DNA from: Echinarachnius parma
Taxonomy: Eukaryota; Echinodermata; Echinoidea; Clypeasteroida; Echinarachniidae
Length of the DNA: 64,000 nucleotides
Direction: 5' to 3'
NCBI GenBank assembly: GCA_037951105.1
Contig: JBAMJV010003256.1
Location: 62,001-126,000 of the forward strand
Shown here: piece by piece, positions 49,552 to 60,583 of the stretch
Layout of the letters: every line of letters begins with the position of its first letter
Position numbering within the stretch: the first letter of the stretch is position 1
Made by a program: the position numbers and the translations under genes
The notes under the pieces: model-generated
The model's database searches: none
What the model was told of the DNA's origin: nothing
What the model saw: only the letters and a program-made list of their open reading frames with translations

Positions 49552-49600
49552 CTTGATGAAGAACAAGAGATAGGCTGAGCACATCACAAATCACTCGCCG
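49552..49600 (-). CDS. Candidate exon upstream of TRAK exon 1a
   Basis: A donor CAAG|GTATGG at 49552 closes an open phase-1 frame reading VICDVLSLSLVLHQ before the split codon; joined to exon 1a the split codon is GAT (Asp), as needed. Vertebrate TRAK1 has ACDV at a similar distance before PEVEI, which is the only homology hint. A pyrimidine run followed by GGCGAG could be a weak acceptor near 49600, but no CAG acceptor or in-frame ATG is evident, so the start is a guess. The 640-bp intron it would define contains the three pseudo-copies of the exon 1a acceptor. Confidence 0.3.
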
Positions 49601-49604
49601 GGGA

Positions 49605-50835
49605 AAGAAACACAATTTAAAAAAATATGGTTTGAAAGGGGTAACTAATCAACTCAATTCAATAAGATAAGGCCACCATAGAGACAAAAAGAGAACAAAA
49701 AACAATTGATTTTTTTTCTTCATAAACTGGATGTTAAGTAAACTCAAGCCTGGACTCCCAGGTATATGTATTCTCACGATCTGCTCGCACCAGACAGACG
49801 AAAACACAAACAGAGTACAAAATGACGTGGTAATGAAAGTTGACAGAGCATGCACATCTCCCGAATTCGGTTCAGTACTCGACTTCGAAAGTTCAGCGTT
49901 AAGTGGTCGGCATACATGTATATGTGCATGGATGTAGAATGACTTGGGTAAATGTCAGTATGTTTTTCCAGGGGGACTGTTTTCGACCGGATAAATTCAG
50001 GTAGGAGATGACAGCAAGGATAAATAGTTGTCTTTACCCAGAAAAATTAAATTAATGCTCTTTCATCAGAATGAACAGAACAAATCTTGGGAAGATTCTA
50101 CACAAAGATTTTACTTATAAATTCAGATATTAGTTCTGATAAAACATGAGAGTGAGAACAAATATTTGTGTGTGTATAGAAAATCAAACAGCTGTTCCAT
50201 CTTCATATTGGCAGAAATGTTGGAAAACAAGTTTTTCCAAGATTCTAGGCACACACATTTTGTTAAGATTGAATTATTGTCCTAGCTAGTATACAAAACT
50301 TATATCGCTGATCGACCCATTATTTTTAAACAAATATTCACTTTAGTAGTGAAACTAAAATGTCAACCTATCATCTAGCATTGACAACGACATGTATAAT
50401 GATTGAAGCACCGATGTATATCAGCTTTAATACAAAACTAATTTTGACCCATCATACGCAAATATCCACTAATTAATAAAACAAAAATGCCAGTCCACTA
50501 TCAACAAGCATAAATGTAGGTTATTTAATGCCAGAAAATGGCCCTTCGCTTTCTTTGACCAAAAGCAATCAACCCCTTTTAAGGCTTGTATGGGTTAAAC
50601 TTTATTATTCTTAAACAGGTTTCAATTCATTGCTAAAGATATAAAAAGAAGAAGAAAAAAAAGAAGTAGAGAAAAAACAAATTTATGCTGGAAGGGGAAG
50701 GGGAAGGATAAGTGCTGTCAAATTATGTTGACACTGAGAGAAAGGGAGGACTTTCAAAGTTGAGGACATGTACAGTCCAAAGGCACTGCTGAATAAACAA
50801 GAAAGCCAACAGAGAATTTATTGTGTTAACTCCTT
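49605..50835. other. Non-coding stretch
   Basis: No repeat or coding sequence recognised; short frames (49649-49855, 49731-49937) are not convincing. Confidence 0.5.
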
Positions 50836-51002
50836 GGACCCGTTGCAAAAAGAGATCCAATCGATTGCAAAGTTGCAATTAATTGTAAGTCCGATCATGT
50901 GACTAAATGCGCACATCTGATTGGTTCAAATGCGCAAATTTTCTGACTTGCAATTAATTGCAACTTTACAATCGATTGCAACTCTTTCCGCAACGGGGCC
51001 CT
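50836..51002. mobile_element. Palindromic MITE, family E, copy 3
   Basis: ACCCGTTGCAAAAAGAGATC ... CTCTTTCCGCAACGGGG, hairpin; close beside copy 4. Confidence 0.85.
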
Positions 51003-51031
51003 TGAGTGCCAATGTCTGCCTATTTGCACGA

Positions 51032-51200
51032 GGGGGTGTTGCATAAAGAGTTGCGATCAATCGCAAAGTGGCGTTTAATCGCAAGTCAGAAAATTTGAAC
51101 ATTTTAGCCAATCAGAGTTGGGCATTTAGGCGCATTTTGTAATTTGCGAGTAATCACAACTTTGCCATTGATTGCAACTCTTTATGCAATGTACACCCCC
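51032..51200. mobile_element. Palindromic MITE, family E, diverged copy 4
   Basis: GGGGGTGTTGCATAAAGAGT ... ACTCTTTATGCAATGTACAC; same architecture with GCGATCAATCGCAA in place of AATCGATTG. Confidence 0.8.
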
Positions 51201-51202
51201 CT

Positions 51203-53221
51203 GGTCACAAAATAAACACAAATGCCATAGTGTTATACAATCCCTGGCGCTCAATGTGTTAACCCACCAGTGCCTAAGGCCCACATATTTGTGGTTTGGT
51301 AGTCTAGCACTTAAACTAGAAGAAGACTTGTTATGTGAAGTGTACAAGAAGAAAGAGCATAAATTTCTCTATTTTTAAAGCCCTATTTTGTTACTCTACC
51401 TGCTTTAGTTATTTTTTAATGATTTTTATCAATACGTAAATCGCTATAATTTAGAAAAATCCTTAAATTGGCAACACATTGTGATATTTTTAAAACGGAT
51501 ATTCACGTTCAAATTGGCAACTTTGCGGCAAAGTCACTACATATTTGTCTTAAATTGTAATTACTAAATATTGTCCACCTATTTTTATGTCATTAATAGT
51601 TCGACAAATTTTAGGAGTTGCCAATTTGTAGAGGAAAACAATGATCAATTTTGCCTTAAAATAGCTCTCGTCCTTGATGGGTTAACCCATTGTGGACTGA
51701 TCCGGAGACAAAAACCTTGGGATGATGTCTACGTAGAATGCATGTTGTACATTATGGTTTAATCAATGGTACCTGGGCCAATATTCATGACACTTGCAAG
51801 ATTAGTTTCATGCTAAGTCTATTTTGGATGATGCTGCCAAATAAGAAATGATTGGTCATTTAGTTTCCAAGTAGGGTTAATTTAGAAGGTAACAAATTAT
51901 GCTAAACCAGCTAACACCAGTTAGCAACTAATAAAACAAGGAATGGTTCCATACAATGCTATTTCACGATAGCTTTATCATATTAAAATACACTCACCAG
52001 ACTTTGTATGAACACATATTATAAGATACACTGTGAAGTTTGTTCCACTACGTATTGATGCTGCATCAGCTCAGTTCCTCAAAATATTTTCTACAAATGT
52101 AATACTAGTATTTCCAACAAACACTTGAATGCGAGCTAATTCATCTCGAGACATCACCCGATGAGAGATCCAGTTGTTGCTGCTTCAACTATAGTTTCTT
52201 AAACATTTCCTACAAATGTACTATAATTCCAGCAGAGTAGAATATATCTACTTAAATACACTGTCCTTTGATTGAATGCGTCTTTGAGCTATCACCAATT
52301 TGGGATCAAAAACGGATAACGATATTCAAAGCCACCTGCCTTCAGAAGATCCATCTCACTTTCTGATTGAAACATTAACACCTTTCAGGCCTTCATACAG
52401 ATCTACTGGTCAAGAAGTAAATAGATGAGGGCCACAATAGTCTTTAAAAACTGGAATGCATAATGGCCAGTACTGATAATGGCTGAATTAAAAATCAATA
52501 TCTACCTCTCAATGCTATCTAATTCTAAGGGCTGGAGAAGATGTACACATAGATCTAAATGATTTTCCTTGAAACAACATTCATGTACATCAAAACGAGA
52601 GCATCTCGATCCACTTTATAACTATCAAAACATTGCCAATCTTCTTACATAATCTTTATTTTAACAATTAAATAAAGGGGAGGACTTTTCTTTGTAGTCC
52701 GAACAGTAGGAACATGTGATCAGCAACAAAATCAATAACTGCCTTACAATTGTAGCTGTATAAGATGTAAAATATAATGATTTTCCTTGAAATAGCAGTC
52801 ATGTGCATCACAAAGTGAGTAACATACACAGACAGACATTTGTTGATAAACAGAAATGGAAAAGGGGGGGGGGGAACAAATATAGCTGCACTGCCATCTC
52901 TAATAAGGAATAAATCAATACTGAAACATTATAAAGGGCATGTCTGCATACATTTGATATTTCACCTTGAAACAAAAAAAAAAACATTTAAACATGTCTC
53001 TGATCATGTGATCATGCAAAATGTGAGCATAAAACATAAAAATACTGAAAGATTAAAAAAGGTAGAAAAGAAATATGACCCCTAATGATGAAATCATCAA
53101 TAATCAATCATAAAAAATACATGTTGTCATCCTAATTTTACCTTGAACAAAATTACAACATATAGTATATGAACATGTGATGCAAAATGTGAGGAGAAAA
53201 CAAAGAGGAGGGGACAGTTCT
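51203..53221. other. Non-coding stretch
   Basis: AT-rich. Two loosely similar segments around 52040-52100 and 52170-52225 (CAGCTCAG/ TTCCTCAAA..TTTTCTACAAATGTA and TTTCTTAAACATTTCCTACAAATGTA) hint at an old tandem repeat; a G run at 52865-52873. Confidence 0.5.
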
Positions 53222-53601
53222 TTAAAGGAATTTAGTAACTTTGTTGAAATGTGCAAATTGTGATTAAATGGTTGACACAATGTATATTGTTGTTATCTGA
53301 TATGTCCACTGGGTGTTGTGTGAAAATTTCAAGTTACTGTATATGGCCGAGTAATGAGCAAAAATGCAAAGTGATATTCATTAACTCATTGCACTCACTT
53401 TGTACACGATTTTGACGATCCAGTGTATAATTCAACATCTGAACACTTCAATCATAAATATCTTTTTAACGAAAGGGAAATTTGAAAATCAAAACCTGTC
53501 CCATGCTTTTATTGTTAATACGAATACAACAAGGTATGAGGGAACCGCTAGAATTCCAATTGAATTTTGAGGATTTGGACAATGTTACTAAGTCCCTTTA
53601 A
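53222..53601 (+). mobile_element. TTAA-flanked MITE, family A, copy 53.2 kb
   Basis: 380 bp, TTAA + AGGAATTTAGTAACTTTG ... CAATGTTACTAAGTCCCT + TTAA. Confidence 0.88.
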
Positions 53602-54111
53602 AATAGCACAAACATCCGATCGGAAGAAAGATCAATAATTTAGATTCTCTAGTCGCTGCCTGTGCATAATAAATGAATGCACCTATAAATGTTACATACA
53701 AACATTGTACTAACAGGCACACGTGCCTAAAAATGTGATTAACTCTAATAATAGAGTCAGAGAGAGGATTATGTATATGGGATCAATCAGTATAAAAAAT
53801 AAATAGGGTAGGACCTAAAATAGATCAACTTCAGTTCACTTTCTCACGCACTATTTAAAGAATAAGAGAAACACCAGTTTAACCAATAAAAAGTAAGAAC
53901 CTTCATATCTATCTTTTAAAAAAGATTAAACAAATTATATAAAACATAATTAACTTTGTTTTCTTTGTTAACATAAGCTGTGAAATAAACCATGAACAAT
54001 AATTGATATTAAAGAAATATCCATTAAAAAAAATGAAATTCATGTAACAAGATACTTTTTAACATGTAATTCACATCTAGAGGGGCTGAGTAAGAGTAAA
54101 AGCCCAATAAC

Positions 54112-54380
54112 AGGGATCGACACTAGCACTTGCCCGGGGCAAGTAAAAATTCATGTCGGGCAAGTAAAATTTCATAAATTGTCTAGTTTGCTTGCCCGAT
54201 CGGGCAACTAAATAATAGTTCAACTACAAGAGAACAATGTAATTTCATGTGTTTTAATCTCGTCTAGTGGTAAGAGGGCAAGTAAATTTTATATTGGGGC
54301 AAGTCAAAGTTCAAAATGTATGATTTTACTTGCCCGAATTGGAAAAAGTACAGAAAAAAGTTAGTGTGGAGGCTTGTCAA
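54112..54380 (+). mobile_element. Element with CGACACTAGCACTTGCCCGG end, plus orientation
   Basis: Begins ATCGACACTAGCACTTGCCC, has several GGCAAGTAAAA words and ends near TTAGTGTGGAGGCTTG. A shorter copy in reverse orientation lies at 62618-62780. CACTAGC and GTTAGTGTG form weak inverted ends. Confidence 0.7.
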
Positions 54381-54899
54381 AATCCACCCTGTAGTATGCC
54401 TCAAAGGTTCCAAGAAATGTCAACTACAAGCTTTGAAAATTAGTGCGCTTCAGCAAAAGTTCAAATAAAATATTTTAGTAAATTTGTCAGGAGAAAATCT
54501 TTCCACTACAGATGTTTCAGGGCAAGAAGCTGTTCGCGCAGCTAACTTCCATTGGCTTTGCGCATGCTTGAAAATTCCTGTAAATTATGCTGTAAGATGC
54601 AAAAAAAGACAGCTACACCGGCTGCAAAAAAGCGCGTACAAATGAATGGGAAAATTGGAACGCGAACTTCGATGCCCCTTTTTTTTACCGATTAAAATGA
54701 AATGGTTTTGAAAACTGGGCCAAATAGATCAAATAAAATACATTGAGCAATCTCAAAACAAAAACATGTTCATTATTTACGCTACAGAATATTCTGAATA
54801 AACTGGTGTGAGAATCGTGATTTATAAACATAAATGTATTACTTTTCAAAATATTGCTTAATAGTTATGTGCGCAAAGTTCGATGCCACCATCATACTG

Positions 54900-57060
54900 T
54901 TTATTCCACCACAGAGAGGCAAGAATCAGTATGCAAGCAAGGGATACATGTCTTTACGCACATGAACTCCTGCCCACTGTACATCCATATGCAATGAAAG
55001 TCGCTCCATTGCTGTAAACAGTTGAAAATTATTCTCGAAAAATTCAGCAAACTCGAATCAAATCTAACCACTTTCTTCCTTGGGGAGCACCAAATGCATC
55101 AAATTTCTAAATTTTACATACAAAATTTAACCGAGAGCCCAAATCAGTATGCCTGGGCCCTGGGACGAAGTGCAAATATAGAAGGTACTACTCAATCCTG
55201 GCTGCTGAAATTACACGGAAATGAGCGAATGCTGCGCCATGGATGTAGTGTCAACACTTGAGAACGATTCTAACAGACGTATACACGGTCATACCTATTC
55301 CTAAAATACAGAACGATTCTCAATTTCTCTAAGTCCAACTACATTTTATTCCTTCTGCTTAATAAAGCTACTGCAAAATCAGAGAAATCAGTTATCGCAA
55401 AACATTCTTGGATATTTCAGCAATATCCCTAATTATGCAACTACTGCTTCAGACTGAAGTTGCAGTAAGATGAGTGAATGCAGCGCTATGGGTTTAATGT
55501 AAACAATTGAGATGTAACGATTCTCACAGACACGTATATTCCACAAATTCATGCGAAAGATTCTACATTTTCCCCAAATCTAACATAAACTATATACCTT
55601 TTCTTCCTCTTCCTCCTCCTCCTCCTCCTCCTCCTCCTCCTCCTCTTCTTCAATTACTGATGTGAGTGGAAAATCAGCAATTTCAAAATGGTCTTGGAGG
55701 GAACAGTAATTTTGAGAGAAAAATCAAGAAATCTCAGCCAAATCACCTTCTCCTCCTAGAGTACTAATCAATATTTTACAGACGTTGTCCAACAAAAAAG
55801 GCATCAATTTGCAATTCAATTGCACGATTGTTCTCCAACTGTGATCATCACAGCCACCATCTAAACAAGTATCTTGATATACACTTACTGAGAAACAGTA
55901 CTATAAGAGTACTACTTATCAAAATAGATCTCTGAAAAGTCAGCAATCTCAGCCAAAATGCACCCACTATCTCTGTTGTCTCATCCTGCTCCTTGTCTGC
56001 TGATGTAGAAGTACTATAAGAAATCAGTTATCCACAAAACAAAAACTTTAAAATCCAGAAAATGTTTATACATGTACATGTATATATATATTATCCCATT
56101 CAACCACCTTATCCTCATCCTTATTATATTGTCTACTGTAGTGTGCACAATAGAACTGTAGAAGTCAGTCATTTCAAAACGATTCTCGCAGAATTCAGTA
56201 CGTCGTAATTCAATAATGTATACATGTGTCTATCCCACATCCAAGCCACAGTCCCCTCCTCCTCCTCCTCCTATACACTTGACTGATACATAAATCGTAG
56301 ACCATCTGTCGGGGAACAAAGGGCATTTGCAAATTGCCCAAATCTGTTCTCCTTCAACTTCGATATAGAGATATCACGGGGGCAGACAAATGTACTTAAT
56401 CACAGCATGCCTCATCCCTCGTTTCTCCTAATAAAGCTCTCCCTTAATTTCCCCCACATTAGTCCAATGTTGCATCCTCATTTCATTGCCATTGATGTTG
56501 TTATTGTTGTCGTCTTTGCACTATATAAAACTATTTCACCCACATTAGACCATTGCATCCTCATTTCATTGTCATTGTTGCTGTTGTTGTTGTTGTTATT
56601 GTTGTCGTTATTGTTGCTGCTGTTGTTATTGTTGTCGTTATTGTTGCTGTTGTTGTTATTGTTGTCGTTATTGTTGTTGCCGTTCTCACTACACTATTTC
56701 CAGGTCAAAAGTGAAGGGGGATCATTGTCAGACAAACTGTATCCCATGACCCATCCCTTGTTTCTATCCTTAAAGATTTCCCCTTTCTCTCTTTGCACTA
56801 TATAAAACTATTTCACCCACATAATAGTCCATCCTTATTTCATTGTTGTTGTAGTGCACACACTTCAATATTTCCAGGTCAAAAGAGGAGTATCATTGGC
56901 AGACACACTGCATCCCATGCCACATCCCTTGTTCCTATCGATCAAACTTTTCCTGTCTTTTATTTAAACAACAATAATATAAAACTATTTCATCCACATC
57001 TAATAGTCTGTTGCATCCTGTTGTTGTTGTTGTTGTTGTTGTTGTAGTTGCTGTGTACAC
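54900..57060. repeat. Degenerate tandem repeats, left part of the 55-60 kb region
   Basis: Words such as GTCAGCAATTTCAAAA, ACGATTCTCGCAGA and AAATCAG recur every 150-300 bp. From 56400 a 180-200 bp unit (CACTATATAAAACTATTTCA, TTTCCAGGTCAAAAG, GCATCCCATGCC) is repeated about three times. Microsatellites: (TCC)n 55606-55643, (TTG)n 56572-56690 and 57018-57045. Confidence 0.7.
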
Positions 57061-58380
57061 ACCTCAATATTTCCCAGCCAAAAGAGAAGAAGTATCATTC
57101 GCAGACACTCTGTATCCCATGCCTCTCATCCCACGTTTTCATCACTAAAGCTCTCCGGGTTCTCTCTTATTTGAAATGATTATCAGCGAAGTCAGCAATT
57201 TCAAAATAGTTCTTCAGATAAATATACATGTAAATTATCGTAAATCCAAGTTAAATACAACCCAATTGTTTTAACGTTGTTGAAGGTGTGCATGCACCTT
57301 TGAAATGATTCTCAGCGAAGTCAGTAATTTCAAAATAATTCTTGAAAAGTCATCCTAAATCCAGCTTAATCGCCCCATGATCCTCCTGCTGTAAAATGGA
57401 TTGATTCATAAAAGCTTCTGTCATGAACAAAAGGCATTTGCAAAATGCACATTTTTTTGTTATCGTAATAAAATTCAGCATTTCTCATTCTACGAGAGAG
57501 AAAGTATCATTGCCAGACATTGCACGTCATCCTAGGATGCCTCATCCGTAGTTGTTTTCCTCTCTCGAATTAGACTTTTCCACATGCACGATTCTGTGTC
57601 GTATCGTGTCATTTCATCATCTGTTGTTGTCTCCAAATCCCCTATTTCTATCTTCTTTCAGTGCTCAGAAGCAATATTCCATGCAGTAAATAAAAGATAA
57701 GCTGAACTCGTGTCTCGCCAATCGCCATGAACGTAGCATCACATGTTTATCTCTTGCCGTCTCATATCCCAATGACTATATGTGCACAAATCTTGTTATG
57801 TACGTAACATCTAATTTCATCATCTGAACATCCCAAAATGGCCTTTTTTTTTCTCTCTCTGCTTTTAATAGCAAACCAAATAATTTTTGTTCTTTTTTTA
57901 AAAGCAATATTCCATGCAGTCAATGAAATATGAGCAGACACTGAAATCTGTCTCGCCGTAAATGTAGCGGCCCTCGTTTCTCTCTCCCAGTCTCAATTCT
58001 CAATGACTATCACATTCTTACGTGCACTCATCTTGTTGTACGTACGTAACATCTAATTTCATCATTTGCTCATCCCCAAATGGCTTTTTCTCCCTCTCTA
58101 CTTTAGCAAAATTGTATTTCTTTTTTTAGATTTAGAATATTCGATGCAGTCAAAAAGACAAGCAGACAGTTAAGACACAAAACTTTGTCTTGCCATGAAC
58201 GTAGCATCCCCCGTTTCTCTCTCGCATTCTCACTTCTCAATGACTATCCCATTCGCACGTGTACGTACGTAACATCTAATTTCATCATCTGCTCATCTCA
58301 AAATGGCTCAATTTTGTTCTCTCTCTCTCTCTCAGCTTCAATATTAAACCACATGAACAGAGAAGATGATGAAATTCTGC
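57061..58380. repeat. Degenerate tandem repeats, middle part
   Basis: A unit of about 190-230 bp with TATTCCATGCAGT, CTCGCCATGAACGTAGCAT, TCTCAATGACTATCCCATTC and GTACGTAACATCTAATTTCA is present at about 57670-57840, 57900-58085 and 58135-58310. Confidence 0.8.
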
Positions 58381-58945
58381 CCTTAACCTTTTCCCTCCTA
58401 GATTTTCCACAATCCCCATCTAGAGTTAATACAGGACCCAACAGGTTCCAAAAGGCAATGGGTTAACCTGTTCCCTACTAGATTTTGCAATCCCCTTAGA
58501 GTTAATACAGGACCCACCAGGTTCCAAAAGGCAATGGGTTAACCTGTTCCCTACTAGATTTTGCAATCCCCAATAGAGTTAATACAGGACCCACCAGGTT
58601 CCTGTAGGCAATGGGTTAACCTGTTCACTAATAGATTTTGCAATCCCCATATATAATTAATACAGGGCCCACCAGGTTCCCATACATGTACACAATGGGG
58701 TATTTACCTGTTCCCTCCTAGATTTTCTACAATCCCCATAGAGTTAATACAGGACCCACCAGGTTCCAAAAGGCAATGGGTTAACCGGTTCCCTACTAGA
58801 TTTTGCAATCACCATAGAAATAATACAGGGCCCACCAGGGTCTCATTTATAAGCAATGGGATATTACCTGTTCCCTACTAGATTTTGCAATCCACATAGA
58901 GTTGATACAGGGCCCACCAGGTTCCCATGTAGGCAATGGGTTAAT
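58381..58945. repeat. Tandem array of seven family D units
   Basis: Units of 77-83 bp (starts about 58381, 58464, 58541, 58616, 58700, 58783, 58866): AACCTGTTCCCTACTAGATT, TTGCAATCCCCATAGAG, TTAATACAGGACCCACCAGG, TTCC and GGCAATGGGTTAA. Several units join at a single shared TTAA. Confidence 0.93.
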
Positions 58946-59990
58946 CACTCAAATTCTTCAGCTTCAATTTCTCCCCATCCACTAATTCCACGTGTGAGAG
59001 TCTCTCGCATCCTCTCCTCATTTTTCACCAAAATCGCTAAAATTTCCCCCTCTTTTCAGCCCAGATGATAAAATGCGAGTTGGCTTGGATACCACAGTAC
59101 TAGAGAAAAAACTATGATGAGAGTCTACCTTTTATCCCTCAATGGCAATGCCTCATGTGACATCTCTTTCTCCTCCTTTTGCCTCTTTTTCGACTATCCA
59201 ATGCGTATGCCTCCATCGTCGCGTCATCTCGTTTTATCAAATTATAATAGATCGGTTTTTCTCTCCAAAACGCTTCAATTTTACCTCGTCTCAGGTACAT
59301 GTAATAATACCCTGCGCAGTGCAGAAGAGATAGAAAGATGGAGAAATTCTGCATTTTGTTGTATGATGCCCCACCCCGCCATTTCTCCTGGCACATTTTT
59401 TCCCCCGCTAATTCTCTTTTTGACTATTCTATGCGAGCATCATTTGCTTTTGTTTCCAAAATCGCTTAAAATTTCATCTTCAATATACAAGCAGACTACA
59501 AACATTTAAACATACATGTATTTACACACTAAACAAAGAAGATGAAGAATTTCTGCATTTTATAATTATTATGCCTCACCTTTCTTTTCTCAATCCAAGG
59601 CAGTTTTTCCTCTTAATTATCTATTTTTAAAGATTCCGTGTGAGCTCCATCTGCTTTTTGTCTCCAAAATCACTTACAATTTCCAATAGACCAGACAAAA
59701 TGTAAAATGCAACTATGCAAGTATACACTATACAGGGATGAAGATGGAGAAATCCTGCACTGTATTACACAGTGCCTCATCAGCTAACCCCCTCCCTTTT
59801 TTCTTTGGCAGGTTTTTTTTTCATCTAAAGACTTAATTCTCTTTTTGACTATTCCACGTGTGTGCCTCGGTCCGCGTCGTCTCGTTTCATCGTGCGATTT
59901 CGTCTCCATGACGTGATTCATCGGCGAGCCCCTCGGTTAGCATGGTCATCTATATACATAAAACATGTACGACGACATGGCCTGTGTAGT
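58946..59990. repeat. Degenerate tandem repeats, right part, ending in a CpG-rich unit
   Basis: Units of about 200-240 bp with TTTTTGACTATTC, TTTGTCTCCAAAATCGCTT, GAAGATGGAGAAAT and CTGCATTTT. The last unit (about 59835-59960) is much richer in CpG (GTCCGCGTCGTCTCGTTTCA, TGACGTGA) than the others and may be the intact parent, or the TRAK distal promoter / 5' UTR; no splice donor is obvious. Confidence 0.6.
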
Positions 59991-60211
59991 CTTGTGTTTC
60001 AGACCCTGCTGTGAAAGCATCATGAATTTATAGGTTCAAAGTTTATCAAGCGTTTGGATGCTACACAGCGGATCGCCATTTTGAACTACATGTAGGCTAG
60101 TTTGTGCAGGCTGCATTATAACACTGAGCCAGTGTGTATTTCGCACTGTCTGCAAGACATTAGCAAGATGGCAATGCACGGCTGATCACTTAATCTAAAC
60201 CACCTTTAAGT

Positions 60212-60524
60212 TTAAAGGGAACCAACACCCAACAATATTATTCTTATATAAATGAAAGATTATAGTTTACTACATGTATGTCATGTGTCTGCTGAAGAAG
60301 ACTATCTTCTATTGTCTAGGACATACAATTCTTCCATGCAGACGTTTGGGCGCATTCGGAACCATGAGGCCCTGTTGGTTCCGTAAGTGTTGGTTATTAA
60401 TTGTATCGTTTATTAATACCACAACCCTTTGCAAAGTGTTGGACTGTGGACATCTATTTAATATCAAACAGCGGTACCAAAACATATAAGGCTGTGTTGT
60501 TGTTTGCATGGTGTTCCCCTTTAA
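60212..60524. mobile_element. TTAA-flanked MITE, family F, copy 2
   Basis: TTAA + AGGGAACCAACACCCAACAA ... CATGGTGTTCCCCT + TTAA, 313 bp, same interior words as 42582-42999. Confidence 0.87.
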
Positions 60525-60583
60525 GTTTAACAATCTATTTAAGCATACTACTAGTAGTATGATATTTTTTTCATGTAAAGACA

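Noticed and set aside
55022-55261. 79-codon plus-strand frame
   Set aside because: Lies in a degenerate tandem repeat; the related unit near 55.45 kb does not keep the frame.
56407-57047. Leu-rich frames at 56.4-57.0 kb
   Set aside because: Encoded by (TTG)n microsatellites.
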